Assembly (NCBI RefSeq): GCF_030867095.1
Contig: NC_081824.1
Coordinates: forward strand, 308,590,956-308,654,955
From: Alligator mississippiensis
Lineage: Eukaryota > Chordata > Crocodylia > Alligatoridae
Direction: 5' to 3'
Length of the DNA stretch: 64,000 nt
Position 1 is the stretch's first letter. Every line of letters starts with the position of its first letter. Positions 1 through 11,068 of the stretch are shown here, piece by piece. The notes under the pieces were generated by a model. It was given only the letters and a program-made list of their open reading frames with translations, made no database searches and was not told the DNA's origin. The position numbers and the translations under genes were made by a program.

Positions 1-170
1 ACAAGCCTAGTAGTCCTCAAGGGTACTTGATTCACTTCAAGAACTTGGGATGCTTCCCTCAGTCAGAAGCACAAGTAGTGGTCTCCCTTAGTCAGCCAAA
101 CCAAGGGGACCCCAAGGCATAATCTAGACCCATTCCCAATAAGTCTCCCATGGTAGGTACAAAGGAGAAC

Positions 171-176
171 TTTATT
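171..176 (-). terminator. Poly(A) signal AATAAA of the minus-strand LTR
   Basis: AATAAA read on the minus strand, in the expected place downstream of the LTR TATA box, followed by a T-rich and GT-containing stretch. Confidence 0.45.
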
Positions 177-481
177 GGTTACAAGAGGTAGGATTGGAAT
201 AGAGTACAAGGTAGAGCAATATCAGAGAAATCCCATAGAGCAAACTCCCATGGCTGGGTAGCCTTTGATCACGCATCTGAATTACTGCAAGCTATATATC
301 TAGTTAGATCTCAGGTAGCTTATTCAAAAGTATCATCCAGAGGCAGGTGGAGATTCCCTCTGGAGGCAGGAAGTTCCTTGATCATGAGTTTTGAGAGACA
401 GCAAGTTTCAGATGGTCCAGCTCCTCTCTCTCTCTGAGTTATCCTCATGGCTGGTGCCCCCACCTCCTGGGCAGTCCTTAA

Positions 482-490
482 CTTATATAG
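482..490 (-). promoter_or_regulatory. TATA box of the minus-strand LTR
   Basis: CTATATAAG on the minus strand, about 310 bases upstream of the AATAAA at 171-176. It would place transcription start near 455-460. Assignment depends on the LTR call. Confidence 0.5.
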
Positions 491-760
491 CCCTTATGAC
501 CACATTTACCTGGTCCAATGGAGGCCAGCACCTGTTGGCTGTCAGCCAACCAATTTGAAATGCATCACTAGTTGCTGGGCAGAATGGCAGTTCCTAGCTC
601 CCCACGGAGCAAGCCCCTCACCCAAATATGTGATGCCAGTCACGTAGGCAGAGGGAGCAGGTTTCCCCCCTCCCTCAGGAATGTATCCAGCTCAGGTTAT
701 CTAAAGAGATAGGGTAAGGTGTGTATCCTCTGCTGGGCCCATCCTAACCAAATTGTCACA

Positions 761-2210
761 GAGGAGAGTTTATGGGGAGAAACAGAAGTGGCCTTCTGTC
801 ACAGTGCCTATCTTCAAGAAAGGGAGGAAAGTGGATCCGGCAAACTACAGGCTCATCAGCCTGACCTCCATCCCAGGGAAGGTCTTAGAAAAAATCATCA
901 AAGAGGCCATTCTTAATGGACTGGCCGATGGCAACACCCTAGGGATAGCCAGCACGAGTTTCTTGTGGGTAGGTTGTGCTTGACCAATCTCATTTCCTTT
1001 TATGACCAGGTGGCCTACCACCTGGACAAGGGGGAAGAGATTGATGTCATATATTTTGACTTTAAAAAAGCCTTTGATCTGGTATCCCAAGATCACCTTT
1101 TGGCAAAACTGGCCAACTGCGGCCTCAGGTCCACTATGATCCACTGGCTGGGGAATTGGTTCCGTGGTTGGACACAGAGAGTGGTGGTTGATGGAAGTCA
1201 ATCGTCATGGTGCCCTGTGACCAGTGGGGTCCCCCAAGGCTCTGTCCTTGGACCTATTTTGTTCAACCTCTTCATTAATGATGTGGACATTGGTGTCAGA
1301 AGCGGACTGGCCAAGTTTGCCGATGATACCAAACTTTGGGGTAAAGCATCCACACTTGAGGACAGGGGGGTAATCCAGGCTGACCTTGACAGGCTCAGGA
1401 AATGGGTGGATGAGAACCTGATGATGTTTAATACTGAAAAATGCAAGGTTCTCCACCTTGGGAGGAAAAACCTGCAAAATGTCTATAGGCTCGGCAGTGC
1501 TATGCTGACTAGCACTATGGACAAGAGGGACTTGGGGGTCAGGATTGACCACAAGATGAATATGAGCCTGCAGTGTGATGATGTGACTAGCAAAGTGAGC
1601 AAAACCCTGGCTTGCATCCACAGATGCTTCTCATGCAAATCCTAGGACGTCATTCTCCCATTGTACTCGGCCTTGGTGAGGCCACAGCTGGAGTACTGCG
1701 TCCAGTTTTGGGCTCCACAATTCAAAAAGGATGTGAGGAGGCTTGAGAGAGTCCAGAGAAGAGCCACACACATGATCAGAGGTCAGGAAAGCAGACCTTA
1801 TGAAGAGGCTGAGAGCCATGGGACTCTTCAGCCTGGAAAAATGCAGGCTCAGGGGCCATCTGGTGGCCACTTATAAGTTAATAAGGGGTATTCACCAGGA
1901 TCTGGGAGAACATTTGTTCACCAGAGCGCTCCAAGGGATGACAAGGTCGAACGGTTGTAAACTCCACTGTGACTGATTCAGGCTGAACATAAGGAAGAAC
2001 TTCTTCACTGTCCAAGCCCCCAAGGTCTAGAATGGCCTGCCAGAGGTGGTTCAAGCACCTGCTTTGAAAGCATTCAAGAGAAACCTGGATGTTTTTCTTG
2101 CTGGGATCCTATGACCCCAGCTGACTTCCTGCCCCTGGGGTAGGGGGCTGAACTCTATGATCTTCCGAGGTCCCTTCCAGCCCTAATGTTTATGAAATCT
2201 ATGAAACTTA
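761..2210 (+). mobile_element. CR1 LINE fragment, 5'-truncated, with broken reverse transcriptase
   Basis: Translated pieces give the CR1 reverse transcriptase in order: PIFKKGRK near 810, DFKKAFD near 1060, SGVPQGSVLGP near 1225, FADDTKLWG near 1317-1340, then the thumb and C-terminal part ([13 protein letters not shown] near 1677) and a short 3' UTR ending in a TCTATGAAA-type tail near 2205. The longest open piece is 965-1645 (226 codons). It ends at a stop TAG (1643-1645) in an otherwise matching frame, and more frame changes follow. The endonuclease half is missing. It belongs with the copy at 47150-49885: both share YHLDK and DFKKAFDLVS where the younger copies have RLD and DFRKAFDTVS. 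Confidence 0.9.
965..1645 (+). pseudogene. CR1 reverse transcriptase fragment
   Basis: A 226-codon open piece of CR1 ORF2 containing reverse-transcriptase motifs A (DFKKAFD), B (SGVPQGS) and C (FADD). Catalytic aspartates are present but the protein lacks the N-terminal endonuclease, the first part of the RT fingers and the C-terminal third, which continues past an in-frame TAG. It cannot make a working LINE protein. Confidence 0.85.
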
Positions 2211-2219
2211 TGTATGCTA

Positions 2220-2680
2220 CTCCAACTACTCCTGTACTGCATCCCAAGCCTTGCAGATGACCTGCTGATCAATCGCCAGCTCGAAGCCATGCTAAACTAG
2301 ACACACAGTAGTGTCTCTCTTGCACTGCAACCTCTGGCATGAGGCCAGGAACTCGATGCATAGGACAGTACATGGGGCCAGGACTCTGTGAGCTGCATGA
2401 GGCAGCTCGGGTCCCCATCCCTGGCAGTCAGCCAGGATGCAGCGCCGACAATGCTGCATGGAGGGTCCATGGGAGGGACCAAGCCCCGTTGCCGCACAAG
2501 GCGGCCCAGGCCTCCAACCTCCAGCAGAAGGCAAAGCCCTTGGTGCTCACCATGGTGCACAGGGCCCCTTGTGGGCAGTGGCCCAAGGGGAGCCAAGGCC
2601 TGGGAGGCCTTGCATGAGAGGAGCACCTCAGCTGAGGGGACAAGAACCCCCCACATTCATACCCACTGAGTCATGAGTTG
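2220..2680. repeat. GC-rich block, probably mobile-element derived
   Basis: A sharp rise in G+C between the AT-richer CR1 tail and the following sequence. All six frames carry overlapping medium ORFs (60-119 codons), the pattern of GC-rich non-coding DNA rather than a gene. Short inverted words (GGCCCAGGCCTCC near 2503 against GGCCTGGGAGGCC near 2596) suggest fold-back structure like the other GC-rich blocks here. No protein family recognised. Confidence 0.35.
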
Positions 2681-2888
2681 TAGGGAAAGGATTCCCACAG
2701 GGGAGGGGAGCTACCCTAACTGCGAGGCAGGTTATCCTCGGGGAAGCTTGAGCTGGAAGGAGATCCCATAATCTGGGATTTTCTTAGGGAGGCATCCCTT
2801 GGGCCTGCTATAGGCCCAGGGAGCACAAAGTCTCTTCTCCTCCCCCTGCAGGCTGGAGCACAGCCAAGGTCTCCATGATCAGTCTGGG

Positions 2889-3345
2889 CTGTGGGGCAAT
2901 TATAAAATTAAGTTTAGCCGGTTGTTGAAACGCCTCATATTTTGTGACACTGTGCCTTATATTTTGTGGACATTATAACTTTGTATATTGGTAGTTTAAT
3001 AGAGTGTTAAGTATAAGCTTTCTTAAGAGACACTGCTGGGACCCCTTCTCTGAAGGTTATATATACTTATCTGTGCATATTTGTATTTGAATGTTGTTTA
3101 GCTGAGTTTATTTGTGTCTACCTGTATTTACTTGTTGTTTATCCATTTTAGATCAACTGATTATCTCAACCCCTTGATTGGGGCTACCTGAAGAGGTGTA
3201 ATCTATGAGCCTTTATCTGCTGGACATAGCAAAATATGATAATTGTATATTTGTATATATATGTTTATTAATATCAATTTCCTTTAAATTCTGTATATAT
3301 CAATAAATCTGTATATAGTTAAGCATCCCTTGTCCTTGACTGACT
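2889..3345 (+). mobile_element. Possible old solo LTR or other non-coding repeat with poly(A) signal
   Basis: AT-rich sequence following a GC-rich block, with TATA-like words and a clear poly(A) signal CAATAAA at about 3300-3306. No reading frame of note. The composition and the poly(A) signal resemble an LTR, but the ends, a matching partner and a target-site duplication were not found. It could equally be ordinary AT-rich DNA. Confidence 0.25.
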
Positions 3346-3925
3346 CTATAGGGAGTAGAGAGATCTGGCCTGCATTTTGCAGATCCCTCTCCCAGCACAC
3401 CTGCCTGGCCACCCACCCCTTCTATCTGGAGAGGGGAGCACATTACTTGGGTGCACCCAGGTTACACTTAAAATGAAGCATGTATATTTATATTTGCCCA
3501 ATGAGGGTACAAGTTTCTCACTCAGCCTTATCCTATTCATAAAGTTAAGTAACTTCAAGGAACTTCAGGAATAAAGCTCTAAGTTCATGGGTGGTATTAT
3601 TCCAAGTGTTCCCAAATTTTTGCAAAACTACATTTTGGCATCTGTTGCAATGGCAGAAGCAGCAACTTTCATGGATATCTATCCCTGTCAGACATTTCTG
3701 ATAGGTTCCTTTTCCATTTCTCTGTCCTTGGGAACAGCAAAACAACTGCAAGCAGAGCCCATGTCCTCACTTGTAGCAGGAGATGACAAGCTGCTGAGTA
3801 TAAGGGTGGGAGAAAGAAAAGTGGTATCCTTTTCATAGGTAGAAGCAAGGAAAGAAGGTACCAGAAAATGCCCAGTAGATTCTACCCATCTACCCTATCC
3901 TTCCATTAAAAATGTGTGGTTCTGT
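3346..3925. other. Stretch without recognised feature
   Basis: Mixed-composition unique-looking sequence. Short ORFs on both strands have no recognisable motif and no splice-site framing. Confidence 0.4.
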
Positions 3926-3929
3926 CTAC

Positions 3930-4530
3930 TCTTTGTCCTATTTTAGGAATATAATTGCTGACATAACTGCAGAGCCATAGGCTATTATCTTTAGAAACTT
4001 AGGGAGGTCAGGTGAGATCTCACAGGGCTGGAAAAGGGCAAATATAGTGCTTATTGTTAAAAAAGGGAAAACAAGAAACTTACAGTCTAACTTCAATACC
4101 TGGAAGATAGCAGGGTTTATAATCAAATAATCTATTTCTGAGCATGTAGAAAATACAAGGTGATAAAGAACAGCCTATGAGGATTTGTCATGAGCAAATC
4201 ATGCTTAATCAACTAGGTTTTCTTCTATGGCATGATAATAGGCTTGGCAGATGAGATAAGAGTGGTGGATGTGACATATCCAGATTTAAGAAAGCTTCTG
4301 ACACTGACTCATGACATTCTCTTAAGTGAGCTAAGGTGAAAATGAAAGTACTGTAAAGTGAATGCATAACTGGTTGGACAATAATGTGTAAAGAGTTGCC
4401 ATCAGTATCAAACTGGGAGGAGATATAAGGTGGAGAGCCCCAGGGGTTGGTGTTGGTTCTGGCTCTATTCAATATCTATTCAATATTAGTAACTTGAAGG
4501 ATGGAACTGAGTGAATGCTTAGCCTATAAA
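3930..4530 (+). mobile_element. Ancient, degraded CR1-like LINE fragment
   Basis: The + strand still shows the order of CR1 reverse transcriptase through many frameshifts: a stretch equivalent to 'gwkranivpivkkg' near 4030-4070, an equivalent of 'nyrpvsl' near 4080, the 'vTYPDLRKAsD' region near 4275, and a PQG-LVL-like region near 4440-4470. Divergence is far higher than in the copies at 761, 45395, 47150 and 55380, so this is from an older wave of insertion. Confidence 0.6.
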
Positions 4531-4589
4531 CATATGTAGCATTTCTCCCAGAAAAAAACTTTTTGTCCTGACATTTGACTTACGTACAC

Positions 4590-4680
4590 ACCTAGTGTCC
4601 CAGGCCTTCAGACAGTAAAGAAGTTTTTCCTTATGTCAAGCCTAAAATGGTTTTGGAGGAGTTTGTGAATGCTGCCAGGG
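4590..4680 (-). mobile_element. Short CR1 3'-part fragment (minus strand)
   Basis: Minus-strand reading contains the CR1 block that encodes F-R-L-D-I-R-K-N (around 4620-4650 here) preceded by the 'hklLq' segment. It stops abruptly at about 4680, where the GC-rich fold-back begins, suggesting the fold-back inserted into it or that they were joined by rearrangement. Confidence 0.6.
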
Positions 4681-4689
4681 CTATTGGGC

Positions 4690-5700
4690 CAGGGACTTGG
4701 GCCTATAGCCCCCTTCCCCTTGCAGCAACACCTGAGCCCTGGCTACCACCCACAGGAGGTGGTAGCTAGCTGCTGCAGTGGAACAGAGTATGGACCCCAG
4801 CTCCCTCATCTCTCTCCCTGCCCCAGCTGCCTCCCTGCTGTGGGGTCCCATGGGGGATGAGGCTGGCTCTGCACCACAATACACACTCCCAGCGGGACAG
4901 GCAGCACCTGTGCCCCTCAGATCTGTGCGTGGGGTGGGGGCAGGCTCAGGTTGCCCGCTGGAGGCTTGGGCTCCCCACACTGCTGCCCTCCCTTGGAGCC
5001 TCCACAGCCCAGCCAATGTGACAGACTGCTGCAGGGTAGAGCAGGGCTATGGGGGAAAGCTGCTTGCTGCTTTGAGCTCTGTGCTGTCCGGGTGAGGCAT
5101 TCCTTTCCTGTGCATCAGCAGGGGCAGTAGCATGGGGTTGTACCCCTCACTGCTGCTGTGTGGGCAGGGGGACACCTTGCCAGGGCAGTGCAGAGCTCAC
5201 AGCAGCAATGAGCTTCCTCACATGGCTCCACTCTGCTCTGCAGCGCTGAGTTGTACCCACTGGGCTGCAGGGGCCCTAGGGGAGGGCGGGAAGCCCAAAC
5301 CCACAGCAGGCAGCCTGTGCCCACCTCCACCCCATGCACAGATCTGGTGGGCATGGGTCCCCTCCATCACCTGGGTGTGCATGGAGTGGCTGGGAGCCAG
5401 CCCCACCACCAGCTCCCCAGATAAGCTGCCCATGGCTTTGTCTTGCTCCCTACATTCTCGTCTCAGGCCCCAAGCCCCATGCAGCCCCTACCCTGCCCAA
5501 CTCCCTCCCTCCCTATGGGGACCTCAATCCCCACCCCCACACCAGACTTACCTGCAGGAGCTGCTCTCCAGGCTGTATGGTGGCCATGTGCATGTATATG
5601 CACATGTTGCCCCCTGCCTGACTGCCCTCCTCCTGCTCTCCCCAGCCCCTTGCAGGCTGGAACTCTGCCAGCCTGCAGAGAGCTCTTTGCAAAAGTGGCA
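4690..5700. repeat. GC-rich fold-back (long imperfect inverted repeat)
   Basis: The left half (about 4690-5110) recurs in reverse complement in the right half (about 5160-5700). Best visible pairs: 4921-4979 against 5289-5345 (both contain the CACAGATCT/AGATCTGTG word, a GGGGTGG/CCACCCC run and a GGGCTCC-like word), and 5050-5095 against 5175-5222 (GAGCTC flanked by CTGCT/AGCAG). The centre lies near 5130. Long ORFs in several frames (up to 196 codons at 5132-5722) are a by-product of high G+C; they have no domain. It resembles a fold-back DNA transposon or a large MITE. Confidence 0.55.
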
Positions 5701-5705
5701 AATCC

Positions 5706-6105
5706 ATGGGTTTCTCTGTTAAAATAAAAAATCTGTGTTTTCCTCAGATAAAGTGGGAAATCTGCATTTTTTCTGTTTTCCCATGGGAAATGGAAAACTC
5801 AGATCCCTGCTCATCAGAGACAAGCCTATTGCGCTGTGTCCTCTCATTCACTGCCTACAATAGAGGAGTAGCAATGCAACTTGGAAGGGTTATCTCTGTA
5901 AATGGTTGTGCTGCTTGTGCATTGATGTGGTTTCAAACCTGGAACTCACCTCAAGTGAGAGATCTGTTTACAGGATCTGTAAACTGACACCAAGATGGGT
6001 GGGATTGCAGCCATATTGATTAAGTGGACTGCAAGATGAATGAGAGCCAATGGTGTAACATTAAAAAACAAACAAACAACCAAAATCTAAGAGTCCTGGA
6101 CTCCT
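5706..6105. other. Stretch without recognised feature
   Basis: AT-richer sequence with repeated GGGAAA/TTTCCC words near 5750-5790 and an AAACAAACAAACAAC tract near 6066. Nothing coding recognised. Confidence 0.35.
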
Positions 6106-6109
6106 AATA

Positions 6110-6400
6110 ACAGAAGTCTCATGTGCAACTCATAGAGAGTGATTCTACCATTCTTATTCGTTGTCATTACCAGTCTCACCTGGAGTAGTGTGGCTAGTTT
6201 TGAGCACCTCACTGCAAGTGACAGACAAATTGGAGTAAGTTCAGAGACATCATCACAAATAATTAGAGGGCTAGAAAACATGATATATGAGAAAAGGTTG
6301 GAAGAATTGGAATTACTTATTCTGGAGAAGAGAAGACTTGGTGAGGGCTTAAGTATTCAAATACATAAAGGATAATTATAAAGAGGATGATAATCAATGT
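6110..6400 (+). mobile_element. Old CR1 LINE fragment (C-terminal RT region)
   Basis: The + strand reads through a degraded version of the CR1 C-terminal block, with I-I-R-G-L-E-N, Y-E-K-R-L-E-E-L and L-E-K-R-R-L-G-E-G-L in order at about 6262-6350. Upstream, the equivalent of the '[10 protein letters not shown]' segment is present but altered. Strongly diverged. Confidence 0.65.
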
Positions 6401-6699
6401 TTCTCTCTGACTTCAGGGAAAGAGTAATGGTTTTAAATTACAACAATACTCAATGCTCCTGAGAGGCTTAAAAAAAATCTGATGCATATACCAGCAAGTG
6501 GGGATGGGGAATTCTCTCCTAGCTCCATGTGGCAACCAGCAAAGCCCAGGCATGGGAAATACCTGTAATATAGAAAATAGACATAGCTATGCCCCTGACC
6601 AGTGCCTCTTCTTGACCACCTCCATTGATGGGGAGTCCTCAATATATCTAAGCAGTGTATTTCACTACCTCCCTGCTCTAACAGTGAAGAAGATTTTTT

Positions 6700-7045
6700 T
6701 TTCCCTAATATCCAATGTAAACCTACTTTGATGTACTTTCAAGCCATTGGTCTGTTTTCTATTATCTGAAGCAAGAGAGAAATGGTGTTTTCCCTCTTCT
6801 CTATGGCAGCCCTTGAGGTACTAGAAGACCACTATCATGGCACCTCTTAAGCACTTTTTCCACAAGCTGAATGTGACTAGTTCCCTCAACCTCACCTCAT
6901 ATGACTTGCCTTCCAAGCCCTTATCATTTTTACTGCCTGTCTCTGGACTCTTTCTAATATTCCCATGTCCTTTTTAAAATGTGGAGCCCAAAACTGCACA
7001 CTATACTCTAGATGAGGCCTCAGGAGTGCAGAGGAGAGAGATACA
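6700..7045 (-). mobile_element. Old CR1 LINE fragment (minus strand)
   Basis: The minus strand contains the CR1 segment '[12 protein letters not shown]' (about 6975-7020) and, further along, a Q-R-Q/'mrglegksy' equivalent. It faces a + strand CR1 3' end starting near 7060, so two fragments meet here. Confidence 0.6.
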
Positions 7046-7059
7046 ATGAGGGTGGTAAA

Positions 7060-7215
7060 GCACTGCAAAAGTTTATCTGGAGAGGTTATGGAATACCTAT
7101 CACTGGAAGTTTTAGGTTAGACAAACATTTGTCTGTGATAATTCATACAGGGGCTAGACTAGATTATTCCATGAGGTCTCTTTCAGCCCTATTTTTGTCT
7201 GAATCTATAACTGTA
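7060..7215 (+). mobile_element. CR1 3' end fragment
   Basis: Contains the 3'-terminal part typical of CR1: a 'F-R-L-D-K-H' stretch near 7110, the conserved region around 'gactagattattccatgagg', then 'tttcagcccta' and a decayed TCTGAATCTAT tail near 7198. Confidence 0.65.
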
Positions 7216-9390
7216 CAACAGTAATTCTGAGAAGGAGGGGAAGGGAGCCGCTGCCAGTTTTCCCTCCTTATCTAGCCTGGGCTGTCTGTGTAATGACAAT
7301 CTTCAAATGTGGAGGAGCAGAACAGAGGTAGGGCCTATGTGTGATAAGGAAAAAAAAGTGAACAGCTGTGGGGATAAGAAGCAATGCAGATCTTGTGTTG
7401 CGTATTTCATTGTTAGCCTGGGGATGCGATGGGGCCAATTATCGGACATGGAATTTCAGCAGAGACTTTAAACTCTCTACACAATCGGACAGCTCTTTAT
7501 ACACATCTCAGTAATTTGATCTCAGTTGGATCTATCAGGCAGAGTTCCTGCAGTGGAGGCCAGAATTGCATCACTCTAATTTTTAAGTTAGCAGCACTGA
7601 AAATGTTCTGTGAACTGGGGGTGACCAGTAGAAGATCACAGATGAGAAGACAGATCAAAAATCATGATATAATCATCTTTGAAAAATTTGGGCATTTGGG
7701 GCCAAAAGCAGGATAGATAGAGGTGTGACTCATATTTTTTTTTAACCTTTGAATGAGAGTAATACTGTTTTCCTACTCTAGTTGTTTCTTTTAAAAATTA
7801 AATCACTTTTGCTCAAAAAGAAAATGGAGAATGATTCTAAAAATAGCGTGTACAAAATTGCCATCTGGATTTACTCTACAATATGTAAGAGGCGATTCCA
7901 GCCCTTCATTTATACAAAATCCAAGTGAACGTGTATATTCTTTCCACTTTCTACATTTATTTATTCATTCTTTCATTTTCTCTTCCAGCATCTGCTTACT
8001 CTCTATTTATTTTCTATGTATATTAAAAATGAGGAGCCATTTAGATACTCCTTTATTAAATGCACTAGATCCTTAATTAGCAAAATTAAAATATTGCAAA
8101 AATGTGGATCCATCTCTTTTGGAAATTGTATGCTTTTAATGCTTTCAGAATAACTTTGGTGTTTTTAAAACACTTCCTCATTGTTACCAAGTTGCTAGCC
8201 CTTTAAAAATTATCCCACAGGCCCTATCACCTGTACCTGGTTTCCTTCCAGCTCATGTAGAAACAGGTTACACTAAAGCTTACTGCAAACAGAGATGCCA
8301 CCTAATAGAAAAGGTAAGTTTTAAATGAACATGGGGAGAACTCAGAGTGAGTTAAAGTAAGATAAAGATAGTCTGGGTGATCTTAAGGGGTGTAATGTAA
8401 TGGAAGTTAGAAGTTGCAAGTTAGTTCTAGAAAGAAGAAAGTTTGCCTTCACCTTCTTTTGTGGTCTGTGGAGGCCTAACAGATGCTAAAGCTGATTAGA
8501 AATATTTTTTTCAATGAAGAATTTTTATGATACTGGAGGAAAAAAGTTTAAACAAAATAACGTATTATAAAAACTGAAATATTTTAATCAATCATCAAAA
8601 TATATTAAGTGAAATATTTTAATCATCAAAATATAACCAAAGAATGACTATATTTTGATGTAGAAATGTAGTCTCATGCAGTTTGTTTGCATTCCCCTGT
8701 ATTGGTGGAGATTTCTATTTCTATTTTGTCTATCACATTTGCTGTCAATAATACCTTTACAATGCTTTGGTTTTTAATTTGCCCTCAAGTGCATGTATAA
8801 GTGTAACTGAATAATTTGGATTGTGGGATTTTTAATTTTTGTTGTGAAAAATTAGAAGAGGGAAAATGGTACTTGGGTTATCATTTACCATTTTATAATT
8901 CTGAAGTTGGGGGTTAGAAGAAAAGTCTTCCTACCTTATTATTAAAAGTCTTAATTATGCTTATGCCTATGGGTGAATCAAGAATATTCCCAACCATGCC
9001 AGGTGGTATGCAAATGCATAGTACCATCTACTGATAGGTCCTTCCCCAAACAGTTTGAAACCTAAAGGGACAAGACAAGAGGGTGGGGGTGAGGAGCAGA
9101 GTATTGAGACCAAAAATATTGGGCTTATTACATAATGGAGGAAAAGCTTGTTTGGAAAGGAATCAGAAGAAGGGAGATGGGATCAGTGGCAGACCTAAAC
9201 AGAGGCTTCATCCCCTAGGATATTTCTGTGGCATCAGCAGCCAGGTGAACAAATAGCAATTTACTTTACTGAGAATCAGGGTAAATTAGCCCAGGTGGAT
9301 CTCCATGCAACCACACCTGATCTACTTCCAGTACCTCAGCTAATCTGGATATACCTACACTACTCAACAGTTTGCAGTATAAGACATAGC
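7216..9390. other. AT-rich stretch, nothing recognised
   Basis: Only short ORFs in both strands, homopolymer T and A tracts, and a locally repeated AATATTTTAATCAATCATC/AATATTTTAATCATC pair near 8577-8630. No domain, splice-bounded open frame or RNA gene seen. Confidence 0.4.
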
Positions 9391-10140
9391 AGGAGTGATA
9401 CTGAAGGATATCGAAGGGCACTTATGCTGTGTCTACATCTTTTCCACAAGGAGACTGGAAATAGTCTCAGAAAATAAGGCAATGTGGCTAGCTGCCTTCG
9501 ACTGCACACCCAGAGCTGATTTTAGGGTCTCTGTCACAGTTTTGCTTACTGATGCAAACTTGAGCACTCTAATGTGTCTATGTAACATCATTTCTGAGAT
9601 GAGACATGCCTGGGAGGAACTGAGTGGGTGAGTTGTGCTTCACACCAGTGCTCCTGGTGCAACAGAAGGCACAGTAAGTAAGCCCTTGGAGGTGCATGTT
9701 CAGTCACTGTGTAGCATGGGATTGTGCTTCAAAATCCATTTAGTTAATCTAAATCAGGAGCAAATAAATGTTCTGTGTACTCCAGGAGCTCTGGACACAC
9801 AGCAAAGTTGCAATTACACTAAAACAAATAAATACCCAAATGGAGTACTTGTTTAAAACAATAGGAAGTAAAGGTCAGGATTTTACAATTTTGGATTTTG
9901 AGCTGTTGCAGTAAGTCATTGGAAGAAGGATTTTGAAAACTTCATTGTTAAATTATTCTAGGTTACAGAAAGTAGGTCTTGGCTGGTTCCAAAAGCTGCA
10001 GCAGGATCTATATGGATCCTACCAGTCCTTGCTGATCTCTTGCCCCACACTCTCAAATTATATAATTTTTTCAGTGATTCCAGTTACTTCTACAGAACCC
10101 AAGACAATAGAAGCATTAAGGAAGGAAAAATCCAGATGCC

Positions 10141-10163
10141 TTGTTGTTGCTGTTGTTGTTGTG
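10141..10163 (+). repeat. (TTG)n short tandem repeat
   Basis: Interrupted TTG trinucleotide array, about seven units with one TGC interruption. Confidence 0.85.
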
Positions 10164-10321
10164 GACCCCCAGATTATAGTGCCCAAGTGAAGAGCGAGTT
10201 TAGTTGGTTCTAGTTCATAGGAATGCTCCAGGTTCTTATGCAGCAGATGAGGGTTGCAAAGTCGTTCCATTATTTGTCCCTGTTTTTAAGGGCATAAATA
10301 TATAATAACCTGCTTCACAGA

Positions 10322-10395
10322 AATTTAGCCCTGGAAGGGAGATCATTGGGTCCAGCCCCCTTACTCTGGGCAGGAAAGACTGCTGGATGGTGCCT
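10322..10395 (-). mobile_element. Short CR1 3' end (minus strand)
   Basis: The reverse complement of the CR1 3' segment GGACCCAATGATCTC-CCTTCCAG appears at 10330-10360, followed by the GGGGGCTGGA block. Only the 3' end is left. Confidence 0.6.
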
Positions 10396-10439
10396 AGATG
10401 CAGCTGGATTTGGGGAATTCTGGACTCAAATCAAAATTA

Positions 10440-10715
10440 TACACCCTTAGACACACACACCCACTCACATCCCACCCACCCACATACTCTTTCTCTTTCT
10501 TAAATTAAACAGATGCACACACTTCTAAATTGGAGACACCACACCCTTACCCATACAGACTCTTAAATTACACACACACACTCGCTCTTAGATTGCACAA
10601 CCCCTACCCACATGTGCACACACTTTTTCTTAAATTGTACACATGCTCTCTTAAATTGCACACCCCCACATGGACTTTCTTAAATTACACACTCCTTAAG
10701 TTACACCCCCAGCTT
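10440..10715 (+). repeat. Degenerate minisatellite with TCTTAAATTRCACAC core
   Basis: At least eight imperfect units share a core TCTTAAATTRCACAC, at about 10497, 10525, 10560, 10586, 10628, 10650, 10678 and 10693, spaced 15-42 bases and separated by CA/CCCA-rich filler. The overlapping ORF 10530-10790 is a repeat artefact. Confidence 0.75.
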
Positions 10716-11068
10716 ACCATAACAGCCCCTGTTTATAACAACGCCTTACTGTTAACAGTTCCAACAGGAGGAACTGATTTTCCATTATGATCCAGCAATT
10801 TGACTAACTCTGTGACAGCAAGCCTCCTCATGTAATTGACTTGTGGTCCTAGTGCAGCTCTTTTAATGAAGTTATACTGTATAGACATTTTTCCTTTTTT
10901 CAAAGATCCTGAACCTGATGCATAGCAGAACTCTTGGCAAGGTTTGCCTGGGGAGGGTGAGCTGAAGGAGATAAGAGTTAAATGTATCCAGCTTGTATAC
11001 ATTGAGGGAGTTCCATAGTTTTCCCTATCTTGGGTACAGATCCTAGCTGCTTTCAGGAGGAATGGGTG

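Larger units (their letters stand above)
1..760 (-). mobile_element. LTR of an endogenous retrovirus-like element (minus strand; may run off the window start)
   Basis: Read on the minus strand this block has LTR order. It begins TGTGACA at 760, has a U3-like part with two CCAAT motifs (visible on the + strand near 519 and 549), a TATA box CTATATAAG at 482-490, then about 310 bases to a poly(A) signal AATAAA at 171-176, followed by U5-like sequence to the window edge. TATA box and poly(A) signal at this spacing without a coding frame between them are typical of retroviral LTRs. No gag, pol or env reading frame is visible nearby, so this is either a solo LTR or the end of a provirus lying left of the window. 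Its minus-strand 5' end abuts CR1 sequence starting at about 761. The exact 3' boundary and target-site duplication cannot be seen. A host promoter is the alternative, but the position next to a LINE and the poly(A) signal argue against it. Confidence 0.6.

Noticed and set aside
5132..5722. 196-codon ORF in a GC-rich block
   Set aside because: Overlapping ORFs exist in several frames on both strands, composition is Pro/Ser/Ala/Leu-rich low complexity, and the block is an inverted repeat.
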